Assembly (NCBI RefSeq): GCF_900111735.1
Contig: NZ_FOHW01000023.1
Span: forward strand, 28,730-92,729
Origin: Pseudomonas graminis
GTDB taxonomy: Bacteria; Pseudomonadota; Gammaproteobacteria; Pseudomonadales; Pseudomonadaceae
Direction of reading: 5' to 3'
DNA length: 64,000 nt
The notes beneath the pieces were generated by a model. That model did no database searches and had not been told where the DNA came from. It worked only from the letters and a program-made list of their open reading frames with translations. Positions 34,314 to 42,794 of this stretch are shown here, in pieces. Both the position numbers and the translations under genes were made by a program. Each line of letters starts with the position of its first letter. Position 1 is the stretch's first letter.

Positions 34314-35989
34314 GAACGTTGAGCGCCAGAAGGTGTGAGAGGAGAAGCCGCAGGAGTCGCCGGAGTAAAAGGCGCGACCGGCTCGGTGGTGATCCAAAGC
34401 CAGGTGGCGCGGCTGGTGATCCAGATCATGGTCAGCACCGCGATGACCGCAATCAGCATGAATACGTCGTTGTAGGCCAGGGTGTTGGCTTCCCGCGTGG
34501 CGGCGGTCGCCAGCGAGCGAATGCCCAGACTGTTGCGCGCCGCCGGGTCGGCGATGGCGGAAATATACGCGCCGCTCGCAGTTTGCAGTCGCGACTGCAC
34601 CTGAGCATCGATCAGCGTGACGTGCTCGACGATGTGCGCCGAATGGAATTTCTCGCGCCAGACCTGAAAGGTGCCCAGCAGCGCCGAGCCGATCAGGCTG
34701 CCGACGTTCTGGGTGATCCCGAACATCACCGAAAAACTGACCATGTTGCGCGGGTTGCTGATCACCCCGCTGATGCCCATCACGAGGGTCGGCCCCAGGA
34801 AAAACGTGCCACCGAACGCCAGCAGAAACTGGCTGAAATACATCTGCGGTTCACGGGTCAGACTGGTGGAAAAGCTGTCCATGCTCGAACCGATCGCCAT
34901 CAATGCCAACGAGATAATCAAAGGCTTGAACAGATGCTGCGGGTCGATCGTCAGCGCGCTGACCGCCAGGCCCGCGACGCTGCCCAGCAGCATGAACAGG
35001 TACAGCGTGTGCAACTGCTCGGTGCCCTGATTCAGGCCCTGAAGAAAACCGACCGCGCCAGTGGATTGCTCTGACAGCACGATGCGCGTCAGCAGCACGC
35101 CGAAGGCGAAGCGGATCATCCGGCCACTGCCCAGCCAGCGAGTGATCAACAGCGGGCGGGTACGGTTGTGCTCGATGCACAGCCCGGCAAGGATCAGCAC
35201 GATGGACGATGCCAGGGCGATGCCGATCCATGGCTCCTCAAGCCACCACTCGATTCGCCCCAGCGACAACGCCGCGCACAATGCCGCAAAGCCTGATGCG
35301 AGCAAGGCGAAGGTCAGGAAGTCGAGTTTTTCGAAGGCTTTGAAGCGATCGCCAGGCGGCAGTTTGAGAATCAGCACGCAACCCAGGGACAGCAGGCACA
35401 TGCCGAGTTCGAACAGGTAAAGTCCGCGCCACTCGGCAATCTGCAGCAGGTCTTCGGACACCAGTCGCGCCAGCGGTGTCGCCAGCTGCGCCGTGCCGAG
35501 GCCCAGCACCAGCGCCTTCATCCGCCACTTCTGCGGGAAGGCCTGGATCATGTAATACAGACCCAGCGAACTCAGCGCCGCGCCGACCATGCCGTGGGCC
35601 GCCCGAACGGCAACCGCCGATTCGATATCGTTGACGAACAGGTGCGCGAAGGTCACCAGCGCGTAAAGCACCAGGAACACTTCGGTGAAGGCGCGCAAAC
35701 CGAATTGCTGGCGAAACTTCACCAGCAGCAGGTTCATCGAAACGTTGGTCATGACATACGCAGCGGGCAGCCAGGCGATCTCGGCCTGGGTGGCGCCCAG
35801 GGCGCCTTGCAGGTATTGAAGGTTGGCGACCACCAGCGCATTGCCGAGCCCGCCGGTCAACGCCACGATCACGCCGACGATGGCATACGCCCAGCGCTTG
35901 GGCGTCGCGTGCAGGGGCGTCGACGGCGACCCCGGCAACGTCGGTCGCTCGTGGGGGGCCCAGTCGTGGGGTCTGTACTTGTCGTTCAT
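34310..35989 (-). CDS. DHA2-family MFS drug efflux transporter (EmrB-like)
   Basis: A 559-residue transporter read from ATG 35989 (an upstream in-frame ATG is less likely). About 14 membrane helices and the DHA2 pattern: GGLGNALVVANLQYLQ, AEIAWLPAAYVMTNVSMNLL, then FTEVFLVLYALVTFA and VRAAHGMVGAALSSLG. The C-terminal tail is Pro/Thr/Ala-rich. First gene of a two-gene operon with the HlyD-type adaptor. The proton-coupled export substrate is unknown; export of the product of the nearby 28-32 kb cluster is possible but unproved. Confidence 0.9.
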   Translation of the reverse strand: MNDKYRPHDWAPHERPTLPGSPSTPLHATPKRWAYAIVGVIVALTGGLGNALVVANLQYLQGALGATQAEIAWLPAAYVMTNVSMNLLLVKFRQQFGLRAFTEVFLVLYALVTFAHLFVNDIESAVAVRAAHGMVGAALSSLGLYYMIQAFPQKWRMKALVLGLGTAQLATPLARLVSEDLLQIAEWRGLYLFELGMCLLSLGCVLILKLPPGDRFKAFEKLDFLTFALLASGFAALCAALSLGRIEWWLEEPWIGIALASSIVLILAGLCIEHNRTRPLLITRWLGSGRMIRFAFGVLLTRIVLSEQSTGAVGFLQGLNQGTEQLHTLYLFMLLGSVAGLAVSALTIDPQHLFKPLIISLALMAIGSSMDSFSTSLTREPQMYFSQFLLAFGGTFFLGPTLVMGISGVISNPRNMVSFSVMFGITQNVGSLIGSALLGTFQVWREKFHSAHIVEHVTLIDAQVQSRLQTASGAYISAIADPAARNSLGIRSLATAATREANTLAYNDVFMLIAVIAVLTMIWITSRATWLWITTEPVAPFTPATPAASPLTPSGAQRS

Positions 35990-36096
35990 TGAGCGGACCT
36001 GATGAATGCCTTGCAGTGCCACTGAGAAGCGATGGGGGCGGGGCTTCCAGGCGCTGCCCCCGTAAAAGCTAGCTGATTATTCTCAGCGGATCATTC

Positions 36097-37269
36097 TCAG
36101 CTGATCATTCTGAGCTCCCGCGCCTGTTCGAGAGTGACATCCACTGCGTGAATGCTCGCTTGCCGGTGTTTGAGCATTGCGCCGGTGCGGCCGTTGAACA
36201 CTGCGTTGATCTCCGAAAGAATCGACAATGCCACGCTGTGCGGCGCGTCGCCGCCCAGGTCCAGACCGACCGGGTAATGCAGGCTGGCCCGGGCAGCGGC
36301 TTCGCGAGCCTGATCCGGCAACTCGTCGAGCAAACGCTCGGTGCGGCTGCGCGGCCCCAGTTGACCGATGTAGCGCGGCGTTGACTCGAGAACCTGCCCC
36401 AGCCAGTGCCGGTCCTGGGTCAGGCTGTGGGTCATCACCACCACGGCGGCGTCGGCGACCATCCCGTGCAATTCAGGCATTGGCTGCAGCGGCGCTGACA
36501 GCACCCGATCAGCCTCCGGAAAACGCTGGGGCCGGGCAAAGTGCGAGCGCGCATCGATCACCGTGATGTGCCAGCCCTGGAGCCGCGCCATGCTGACCAG
36601 CGGCATCGCGTCATGCCCGGCACCGAAGACCACCAGCCGGCGCGGCGCAGCGATGTATTCGAGCAGCACTTCAACGGCGCCGTCCGCGCTTTCGTAGGTT
36701 CGCGTGGCCGAGCGGCGAGCATCGAGCACCGTTTTCAGGTCCTCGGCAACGGCCGTCGCCAGCCAGCGTTCGCGCATCTCAATCTGCACCTGCCCGGATG
36801 AACGGATCGCCACCCGCTCGCCCAGCGCTATGTGCCGCTCGCTCTGCGTACCGATCACCGTCGCCAGTGCAGCGCCGGTGCCGCTGGCCTTGACCTCACG
36901 CAACACGCCCACCACCAGACTCGCGGCGTGCGGATCTATCCGTTCGAAGAGGATGTGCACCGTGCCGTTGCAGCCCAGGCCGAAGCTGAGCTCGGCGTCT
37001 TCGAGCTCGTCGTCGTCCTCGCCGGTGCTGTACGTGCGCATGGACGGCTTGCCATTGGCGGTCAGCCACCAGGCCTTCTTGCTGACGTCGCTTTCCAGGC
37101 ATCCGCCGCTGACGGTGCCGGTGGCTTCGCCCATCGGCGCAATAATCATGCGCGCACCCGGACGCCGGTAAGCCGAGCCTTCGACCTTGACCACCGTGGC
37201 GATCACTACTTCCTGCTGCCCGGTCTGCGCTTCATCGAGCGCCCCCAGCAGACTGGATAGATCATTCAT
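36097..37269 (-). CDS. XdhC/CoxI-family molybdoenzyme maturation protein
   Basis: A 390-residue protein that in this family delivers sulfurated molybdenum cofactor to xanthine-dehydrogenase-type enzymes. ATG 37269, behind GGGGAC, starts MNDLSSLLGALDEAQ; an ATG 24 bases upstream is less likely. N-terminal domain: VVIATVVKVEGSAYRRPGAR, GTVSGGCLESDVSKKAW, SFGLGCNGTVHILFER (Cys of LGCNG and GGCLE). C-terminal Rossmann domain from about residue 205: RLVVFGAGHDAMPLV, VVVMTHS, YIGQLGPRSRTERLL, VGLDLGGDAPHSVALSILSEI. No molybdenum hydroxylase gene is adjacent in the window. Confidence 0.9.
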   Translation of the reverse strand: MNDLSSLLGALDEAQTGQQEVVIATVVKVEGSAYRRPGARMIIAPMGEATGTVSGGCLESDVSKKAWWLTANGKPSMRTYSTGEDDDELEDAELSFGLGCNGTVHILFERIDPHAASLVVGVLREVKASGTGAALATVIGTQSERHIALGERVAIRSSGQVQIEMRERWLATAVAEDLKTVLDARRSATRTYESADGAVEVLLEYIAAPRRLVVFGAGHDAMPLVSMARLQGWHITVIDARSHFARPQRFPEADRVLSAPLQPMPELHGMVADAAVVVMTHSLTQDRHWLGQVLESTPRYIGQLGPRSRTERLLDELPDQAREAAARASLHYPVGLDLGGDAPHSVALSILSEINAVFNGRTGAMLKHRQASIHAVDVTLEQARELRMIS

Positions 37270-37738
37270 GCGCGTCCCCAAAAACCGGTTCATTCATCTG
37301 ACGTGATTCACTGTTTAACCTGACACTTGATCTGCAATACCCTGCCCGCTCGGGCAAACATGCTGTTGTGCTGACTGTCAGTTGCCGCGCAGGTTCAGGT
37401 TTTGCCCGCAAGACGTGCGTCATGGGCAGCGCCACTGCGCGGAAAGGCCGGCAGGTTACCGCAGACAGACCGCCGACTGGCCATCGATCACCGACTGCGC
37501 GAATCCGCCCGCACCGGAGCTATACCGACGCTACACTCGCTGCGTGCCGTAGCCCCCTGCAAGACGCTGATGATTAAAGGCATCAGCGTACTCGTGGGCA
37601 GAGCTGCTCCTTCGTTTGGATATTTCGGTTGAACATTCCGGGCTTCACGAGCCTCAAACCCTGAATCGCCGTACCGCCTGGCTGCGTGGAATCACTCCAC
37701 CGGGTCCACCGGGCATCGGCAACGCCGGAGAGCACCTG
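37270..37738. other. Intergenic promoter region, no gene seen
   Basis: 469 bases between the divergent xdhC-like and egtBD genes. A small hairpin GCTGATG/CATCAGC spans 37566-37587 without a T-run. The egtBD frame is open back to 37616 but the first start with a good ribosome-binding site is 37739. Nothing else recognisable. Confidence 0.4.
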
Positions 37739-39886
37739 ATGACGCGCCAACTACGCCAGCTTCGTGAAACATCCGCTACCCACACCCTGTGCCAGCGCTT
37801 TCAAAGTGTGCGGGAACGTACCGAATTTCTGGTCGAGCCACTGAGCGCCGAGGACATGGTGGTGCAGTCGATGCCCGACGCCAGCCCGGCCAAGTGGCAC
37901 ATGGCGCATACCACGTGGTTCTTCGAAACCTTTCTGCTGGCGCCTAACCTGCCGGGTTATGAAGCCTTCGATCCGACATTCGGCTACCTGTTCAATTCCT
38001 ATTACGAAGCGGTCGGCCCGCGTCATCCCCGCCCCCAACGCGGGTTGATGACCCGGCCCAGCGTCGACCAGGTGCTGGCCTACCGCAGGCACGTCGACGA
38101 AAACATGACGACGCTGTTGATGACGCCGCTCAGCGACGAGATGACCAGCCTGATCGAGCTGGGTCTTGCCCACGAGGAGCAGCATCAGGAACTGCTTCTG
38201 ATGGACATCCTCCATCTGTTCAGCCTGTCGTCCCTGAAACCTGCTTACAGCCCGCGCTGGCCGAAAGACCTGTCGGGCCGTCGCGGTCACTTCAAGCCGC
38301 TGAGCGCCGGCCTGACCGAGATCGGCCACGACGGCGGCGACTTTTCTTTCGACAACGAAGGCCCGCGCCACACCACATACCTGCAGTCCTTTGAGATCAG
38401 CGACCGGCTGGTGACCAATGGCGAGTGGCTGAGTTTTATTGCCGACGGCGGCTATCACACCGCTGCCTTGTGGCTGTCTGAAGGCTGGTCGCTGGTGCAG
38501 GAGAACGGCTGGAATTCGCCGATGTACTGGCAGCACGACGAGAACGGCTGGAAGCGCATGAGCCTGCGCGGCCTTGAGTCAATCGACCCATCGGCGCCAG
38601 TCACCCACATCAGTTATTACGAAGCCGCGGCATTCGCGCTCTGGGCCGATGCGCGCCTGCCCACCGAAGCCGAATGGGAAGCCGCCGCCCGGGCCGGTTT
38701 GCTGGAGCAAGTGGATGACGTGGCCTGGCAGTGGACGCAAAGTGCCTACAGCGCCTACCCCGGTTTCAAGCCATCGGTGGGTGCGGTGGGCGAGTACAAC
38801 GGCAAATTCATGGTCAACCAGATGGTCCTGCGCGGCGGCGCCAGCGTCACGTCGCCCGACCATTGCCGGCTGACCTATCGCAACTTCTTCCATGCCGACA
38901 AACGCTGGATGGTCTCGGGCCTGCGCCTGGCCCGTGACAGCCGTCAGCCCGGCGTCGTTGACCCGAACGACAGCGAATTCGCCCGCGACGTGGTGGCCGG
39001 TCTTGGCGCTGCTCAGAAAACCCTGTCGCCCAAGTATTTTTACGATGCAGCGGGTTCCGACCTGTTCGAAGCCATCTGCGAAACGGCGGAGTACTATCCG
39101 ACCCGCGCCGAAACGGGGCTGCTGAAAGGCATCGCCGGGCAGATCGCTGCCACCATTCCACCTGGCGCAGCGCTGGTGGAGTTCGGCAGCGGCGCCAGCG
39201 AGAAGACGCGTCTGGTGCTCGATGCCGCGCCGCACATCGCCGTGTATGTGCCGATCGATATCAGCGCAACCGCGCTGAACAAGGCCGCCCGGTCATTGCG
39301 CCAGCGCTACCCTTCGCTGATCGTCGCGCCCCAGGTCGACGACTTCACGCGGGTGCTCACGCTGCCTGAAGAAGCCGACGGCCACACCCGCGTGGGTTTC
39401 TTCCCGGGCTCCACCATCGGCAACTTCAGCCATGAGCAGGCCGTGGATTTCCTCCACAGCGCCCATGAGGTGCTGGGTGAAAACGCGCACTTCATCGTCG
39501 GTGTCGACATGGTCAAGGATGAGCAGACACTGGTGGCGGCTTACGATGACGCCGAAGGCGTGACCGCGCAGTTCAACAAGAACCTGCTGACCCGCATCAA
39601 TCGCGAACTGAACGCCGACTTCGATGTGTCCGCCTTCGATCATCTGGCCGTGTGGAACGCCGAACAGGCCTGCATGGAAATGCACCTGGTCAGCCGCAAA
39701 CAGCAAAGCGTCACCGTGGCCGGCCACACCTTCCGCTTCGCCGCCGGGGAACGGCTGCACACCGAGAACTCCCACAAGTTTACGGTTGAGTCGTTCACCG
39801 AACTGGCGGCGCGCGCGGGATGGACCGTCAGCGAATGCTGGATCAGCGACGCACCGGAAATGGCCTTGTTCAGTTTGCAGGCGTAA
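37739..39886 (+). CDS. egtBD: Fused ergothioneine biosynthesis protein EgtB-EgtD
   Basis: A 715-residue single chain joining two enzymes. Residues about 15-405 are EgtB, the iron-dependent sulfoxide synthase: a DinB-like helical part with the iron ligands His57 (HMAHTTWFFETF), His145 and His149 (AHEEQHQELLLMDILH), then an FGE-sulfatase-like domain (GPRHTTYLQSFEI, RLPTEAEWEAAARAG, NQMVLRGGASVT, RLTYRNFFHADKRW). Residues about 410-715 are EgtD, the SAM-dependent histidine trimethylase (SPKYFYDAAGSDLFEAICE, EYYPTRAE, VEFGSGASEKT, FFPGSTIGNFSHEQA, NLLTRINRELNADF). Start ATG 37739 follows CCGGAG. No egtA or egtC is adjacent, consistent with glutathione-independent short routes. In many bacteria egtB and egtD are separate genes. 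Confidence 0.93.
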   Translation: MTRQLRQLRETSATHTLCQRFQSVRERTEFLVEPLSAEDMVVQSMPDASPAKWHMAHTTWFFETFLLAPNLPGYEAFDPTFGYLFNSYYEAVGPRHPRPQRGLMTRPSVDQVLAYRRHVDENMTTLLMTPLSDEMTSLIELGLAHEEQHQELLLMDILHLFSLSSLKPAYSPRWPKDLSGRRGHFKPLSAGLTEIGHDGGDFSFDNEGPRHTTYLQSFEISDRLVTNGEWLSFIADGGYHTAALWLSEGWSLVQENGWNSPMYWQHDENGWKRMSLRGLESIDPSAPVTHISYYEAAAFALWADARLPTEAEWEAAARAGLLEQVDDVAWQWTQSAYSAYPGFKPSVGAVGEYNGKFMVNQMVLRGGASVTSPDHCRLTYRNFFHADKRWMVSGLRLARDSRQPGVVDPNDSEFARDVVAGLGAAQKTLSPKYFYDAAGSDLFEAICETAEYYPTRAETGLLKGIAGQIAATIPPGAALVEFGSGASEKTRLVLDAAPHIAVYVPIDISATALNKAARSLRQRYPSLIVAPQVDDFTRVLTLPEEADGHTRVGFFPGSTIGNFSHEQAVDFLHSAHEVLGENAHFIVGVDMVKDEQTLVAAYDDAEGVTAQFNKNLLTRINRELNADFDVSAFDHLAVWNAEQACMEMHLVSRKQQSVTVAGHTFRFAAGERLHTENSHKFTVESFTELAARAGWTVSECWISDAPEMALFSLQA

Positions 39887-39957
39887 TGACAGCGGCCTGC
39901 GGGCGGCTGTGGTACGGCAGGCATCGGTTCGCGCCTGTATTCAGGTCAGGCACGAAC

Positions 39958-40296
39958 CTGTAGGAGCGCGCTTGCCCGCGAATGCGGTTTGCCTGTGACG
40001 AATCAATCGCCTGACACGCAGCGTTCGGCGATAGCAAGCCGGCTCCCAGAGACGTTGGTAAGCCAAAGATCGTGCGCCATGCCCAGATCCACTGTAGGAG
40101 TGAGCTTGCTCGCGAATGCGGTGTGTCAGCTCCGTTGATGCCACAGGTCTACCGCCATCGCGGTGTGTCATCCACCGTTGATGCCACTGATATACCGCCA
40201 TCGCGGGCAAGCGCGCTCCTACACCGATCTATGTCAGGCGCGGGATGTCCGGCGTATGAAGATATCTGTAGGAGCGTGGCTTGTCCCGCGATCCGG
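39958..40296. repeat. Cluster of four REP elements in mixed orientation
   Basis: Copies of the Pseudomonas REP core CTGTAGGAGCGCGCTTGCCC followed by GCGA lie at about 39958-39988 (+), 40092-40127 (+, diverged: TGAGCTTGCTCGCGAATGCG), 40197-40224 (-) and 40266-40296 (+, GTGGCTTGTCCCGCG). Between them a 30-base unit GTTGATGCCAC...TACCGCCATCGCGG occurs twice (from 40133 and 40178). They sit between egtBD and the valine-catabolism genes within a 595-base gap that has no gene. Confidence 0.8.
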
Positions 40297-40481
40297 CGAA
40301 CAGCGGCAGTCACCCTGCTAACCCGTCGCCCGTCCTACAGTCCATATCTGTGCTTGGCAAACCTGGCAGGATTCTCCGGTGTCATTTGCAAAATGGCGCT
40401 GGTAGCATCCATTGGCACCCTCACGGATCCCGGCTGTTCATCCGGGTATTGAGTACAACAATAATCAACAGGGAGTCAGCG

Positions 40482-41579
40482 ATGACGGCTCAGGTACTAC
40501 CTGCCGAATACGCGGGCCAGCAATCAGCCTGCGACAGCATTCTGTCCGACGTACGCAATCACATTGGTCACCTCACCCTCAACCGCCCCCAGGGCCTCAA
40601 CGCCATCGACCTGCACATGGTTCGTCAGCTGCAATTTCAGCTCGACGCCTGGGCAAAGGATGACAACGTTTACGCCGTGGTCCTGCGCGGGTCCGGCGAA
40701 AAGGCGTTCTGCGCCGGCGGCGACATCCGCTCGCTGTACGACAGTTTCAAAGCCGGCCGAACCGAGCACCTGGATTTCTTCGCCGAAGAATACGCACTGG
40801 ACCTCACCCTCCATCATTACCGCAAGCCCGTTGTCGTCCTGATGGACGGCTTCGTGCTGGGCGGTGGCATGGGCCTGGCCCAGGGCGCGGACCTGCGCGT
40901 AGTCACTGAACGCAGCCGCCTGGCAATGCCGGAAGTGGCAATCGGTTATTTCCCCGACGTGGGCGGCAGCTACTTTCTGCCCCGGGTGCCCGGCGAACTG
41001 GGGATTTATCTGGGCCTCACCGGCGTGCAGATCCAGGCCGCCGATGCGCTGTATTGCGGGTTGGCGAACTGGTATCTCCACAGCACGCGCCTCGATGACC
41101 TCGACCTGCAGCTGGATAACCTGAAGTGGAGCCTCACGCCGCTCAAGGATGTGCAGGGCGCACTGGCGAAACTGGGCGTGCAGCACCTCCCTGCCCCGCC
41201 GCTGGCCAAGCTGCGGCCGGCCATCGATCATTTCTTTGCCCTGCCGGACGTCCCGAGCATCATCGAACAACTGCTGGAAGTGAGCGTCTACGACACCCAT
41301 GCCTGGGCCATCGACACCGCTCACCTGATGCAGACCCGTTCACCACTGGCAATGGCGGTCACCCTGGAGCTGCTGCGTCTCGGCCGGCATCTGCCGATTG
41401 AGCGTTGCTTCGCCCTGGAGCTGCATCTGGACCGCCAGTGGTTTGAACGCGGAGACCTGATCGAGGGCGTACGCGCCTTGATCGTCGACAAAGACAAGAA
41501 ACCGCAATGGAGCCCTTCCAGCGTGCAGGCTCTCGATGCCGAGCACGTGGCAAGCTTCTTCAGCGGTCATGAGGCGTGA
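40482..41579 (+). CDS. 3-hydroxyisobutyryl-CoA hydrolase (crotonase superfamily)
   Basis: A 365-residue crotonase-fold enzyme of the HIBCH type. ATG 40482 follows GGGAG. Oxyanion-hole and active-site blocks: HLTLNRPQGLNAIDLHMV, GEKAFCAGGDIRSLYD, VVLMDGFVLGGGMGLAQGADLRV, AMPEVAIGYFPDVGGSYFL (the Glu and Asp typical of HIBCH). The C-terminal extension is also typical (DTHAWAIDTAHLMQTRSPLAM, ERCFALELHLDRQW), distinguishing it from simple enoyl-CoA hydratases of about 260 residues. With the following acyl-CoA dehydrogenase, three bases away, it fits valine breakdown (isobutyryl-CoA to 3-hydroxyisobutyrate). Confidence 0.9.
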   Translation: MTAQVLPAEYAGQQSACDSILSDVRNHIGHLTLNRPQGLNAIDLHMVRQLQFQLDAWAKDDNVYAVVLRGSGEKAFCAGGDIRSLYDSFKAGRTEHLDFFAEEYALDLTLHHYRKPVVVLMDGFVLGGGMGLAQGADLRVVTERSRLAMPEVAIGYFPDVGGSYFLPRVPGELGIYLGLTGVQIQAADALYCGLANWYLHSTRLDDLDLQLDNLKWSLTPLKDVQGALAKLGVQHLPAPPLAKLRPAIDHFFALPDVPSIIEQLLEVSVYDTHAWAIDTAHLMQTRSPLAMAVTLELLRLGRHLPIERCFALELHLDRQWFERGDLIEGVRALIVDKDKKPQWSPSSVQALDAEHVASFFSGHEA

Positions 41580-41582
41580 CCT

Positions 41583-42734
41583 ATGCAAGATCTTGAACTG
41601 ACCGAAGAACAAGTGATGATTCGTGACATGGCGCGGGACTTTGCGCGCAATGAAATCGCGCCCCATGCCCAGGCCTGGGAGAAAGCCGGCTGGATCGACG
41701 ACGCGCTGGTGGCCAAGATGGGCGAGTTGGGCTTGCTCGGCATGATGGTCCCGGAGGAATGGGGCGGCAGCTACATCGACTACGTTGCCTACGCGCTGGC
41801 CGTCGAAGAAATCTCCGCCGCCGACGGCGCCGCCGGCACGCTGATGAGTGTGCACAGTTCAGTGGGCTGCGGGCCGGTGCTCAACTATGGCAGCGACGCG
41901 CAGAAACAACAGTGGCTGGAAAAACTCGCGAGTGGTCAGGCCATCGGTTGTTTCTGCCTGACCGAACCCCAGGCGGGCTCCGAAGCCCACAATCTGCGCA
42001 CCCGTGCCGAACTGAAAGACGGCGAATGGGTGCTCAACGGCGCCAAGCAGTTCGTTAGTAACGGCAAGCGCGCGCAGTTGGCGATCGTCTTCGCGGTGAC
42101 CGACCCTGAGCTGGGCAAGCGCGGCCTGTCAGCCTTTCTGGTGCCTACCGACAACCCCGGCTACAGCGTTGATCGGATGGAACACAAGATGGGTATCCGC
42201 GCCTCCGACACCTGCGCGGTGACCTTGAGCAACTGCCGGATTCCGGCGGAAAACCTGTTGGGTGAGCGCGGCAAGGGGCTGTCCATTGCCCTGTCCAACC
42301 TGGAAGGCGGGCGCATCGGCATTGCCGCCCAAGCCCTGGGCATCGCCCGCGCGGCGTTTGAGGCTGCGCTGGCCTATGCCCGCGAGCGTGTGCAGTTCGA
42401 CAAGCCGATCATCGAGCATCAGAGCATCGCCAATCTGCTGGCCGACATGCACACCCGCATCAACGCCTCGCGGCTGCTGGTCTTGCACGCCGCGCGCCTG
42501 AGAACGGCCGGTAAACCCTGCCTGTCGGAAGCGTCCCAGGCCAAGCTGTTCGCCTCGGAAATGGCCGAATGGGTCTGCTCGAAGGCTGTGCAGATCCATG
42601 GCGGCTACGGCTATCTGGAAGATTACCCGGTGGAAAGGTATTACCGGGACGCGCGGATCACCCAGATCTATGAAGGGTCCAGCGAAATCCAGCGCCTGCT
42701 GATCGCCCGCGAACTGCGGCACTACGCACTGTAA
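41583..42734 (+). CDS. Acyl-CoA dehydrogenase, probably isobutyryl-CoA type
   Basis: A 383-residue FAD enzyme with complete acyl-CoA dehydrogenase features: CFCLTEPQAGSEAHNLRTRA, VLNGAKQFVSNGKRA, KMGIRASDTCAVTLSNCRIP, RIGIAAQALGIARAAFEAAL, QIHGGYGYLEDYPVERYYRD and the catalytic-glutamate block ITQIYEGSSEIQRLLIARE near the C-terminus. It begins three bases after the hydrolase stop and so forms a two-gene operon. The isobutyryl-CoA specificity is inferred from that neighbour. Confidence 0.9.
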   Translation: MQDLELTEEQVMIRDMARDFARNEIAPHAQAWEKAGWIDDALVAKMGELGLLGMMVPEEWGGSYIDYVAYALAVEEISAADGAAGTLMSVHSSVGCGPVLNYGSDAQKQQWLEKLASGQAIGCFCLTEPQAGSEAHNLRTRAELKDGEWVLNGAKQFVSNGKRAQLAIVFAVTDPELGKRGLSAFLVPTDNPGYSVDRMEHKMGIRASDTCAVTLSNCRIPAENLLGERGKGLSIALSNLEGGRIGIAAQALGIARAAFEAALAYARERVQFDKPIIEHQSIANLLADMHTRINASRLLVLHAARLRTAGKPCLSEASQAKLFASEMAEWVCSKAVQIHGGYGYLEDYPVERYYRDARITQIYEGSSEIQRLLIARELRHYAL

Positions 42735-42747
42735 GCCTGAACCAGTC

Positions 42748-42776
42748 GGCGCTGAGCCTTGCCAACGCTCAGCGCC
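42748..42776. terminator. Perfect hairpin between convergent genes
   Basis: GGCGCTGAGC (42748-42757) pairs perfectly with GCTCAGCGCC (42767-42776) around a nine-base loop. It lies between the convergent stops of the acyl-CoA dehydrogenase gene (42734) and the giant gene (42795). No clear T-run follows on either strand, so function as an intrinsic terminator is uncertain. Confidence 0.5.
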
Positions 42777-42794
42777 TGCTGGTCAGCCCATCAC

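Noticed and set aside
39958..40296. CRISPR-like array
   Set aside because: Repeats are inverted and diverged, unevenly spaced, and match REP cores; no cas genes nearby.
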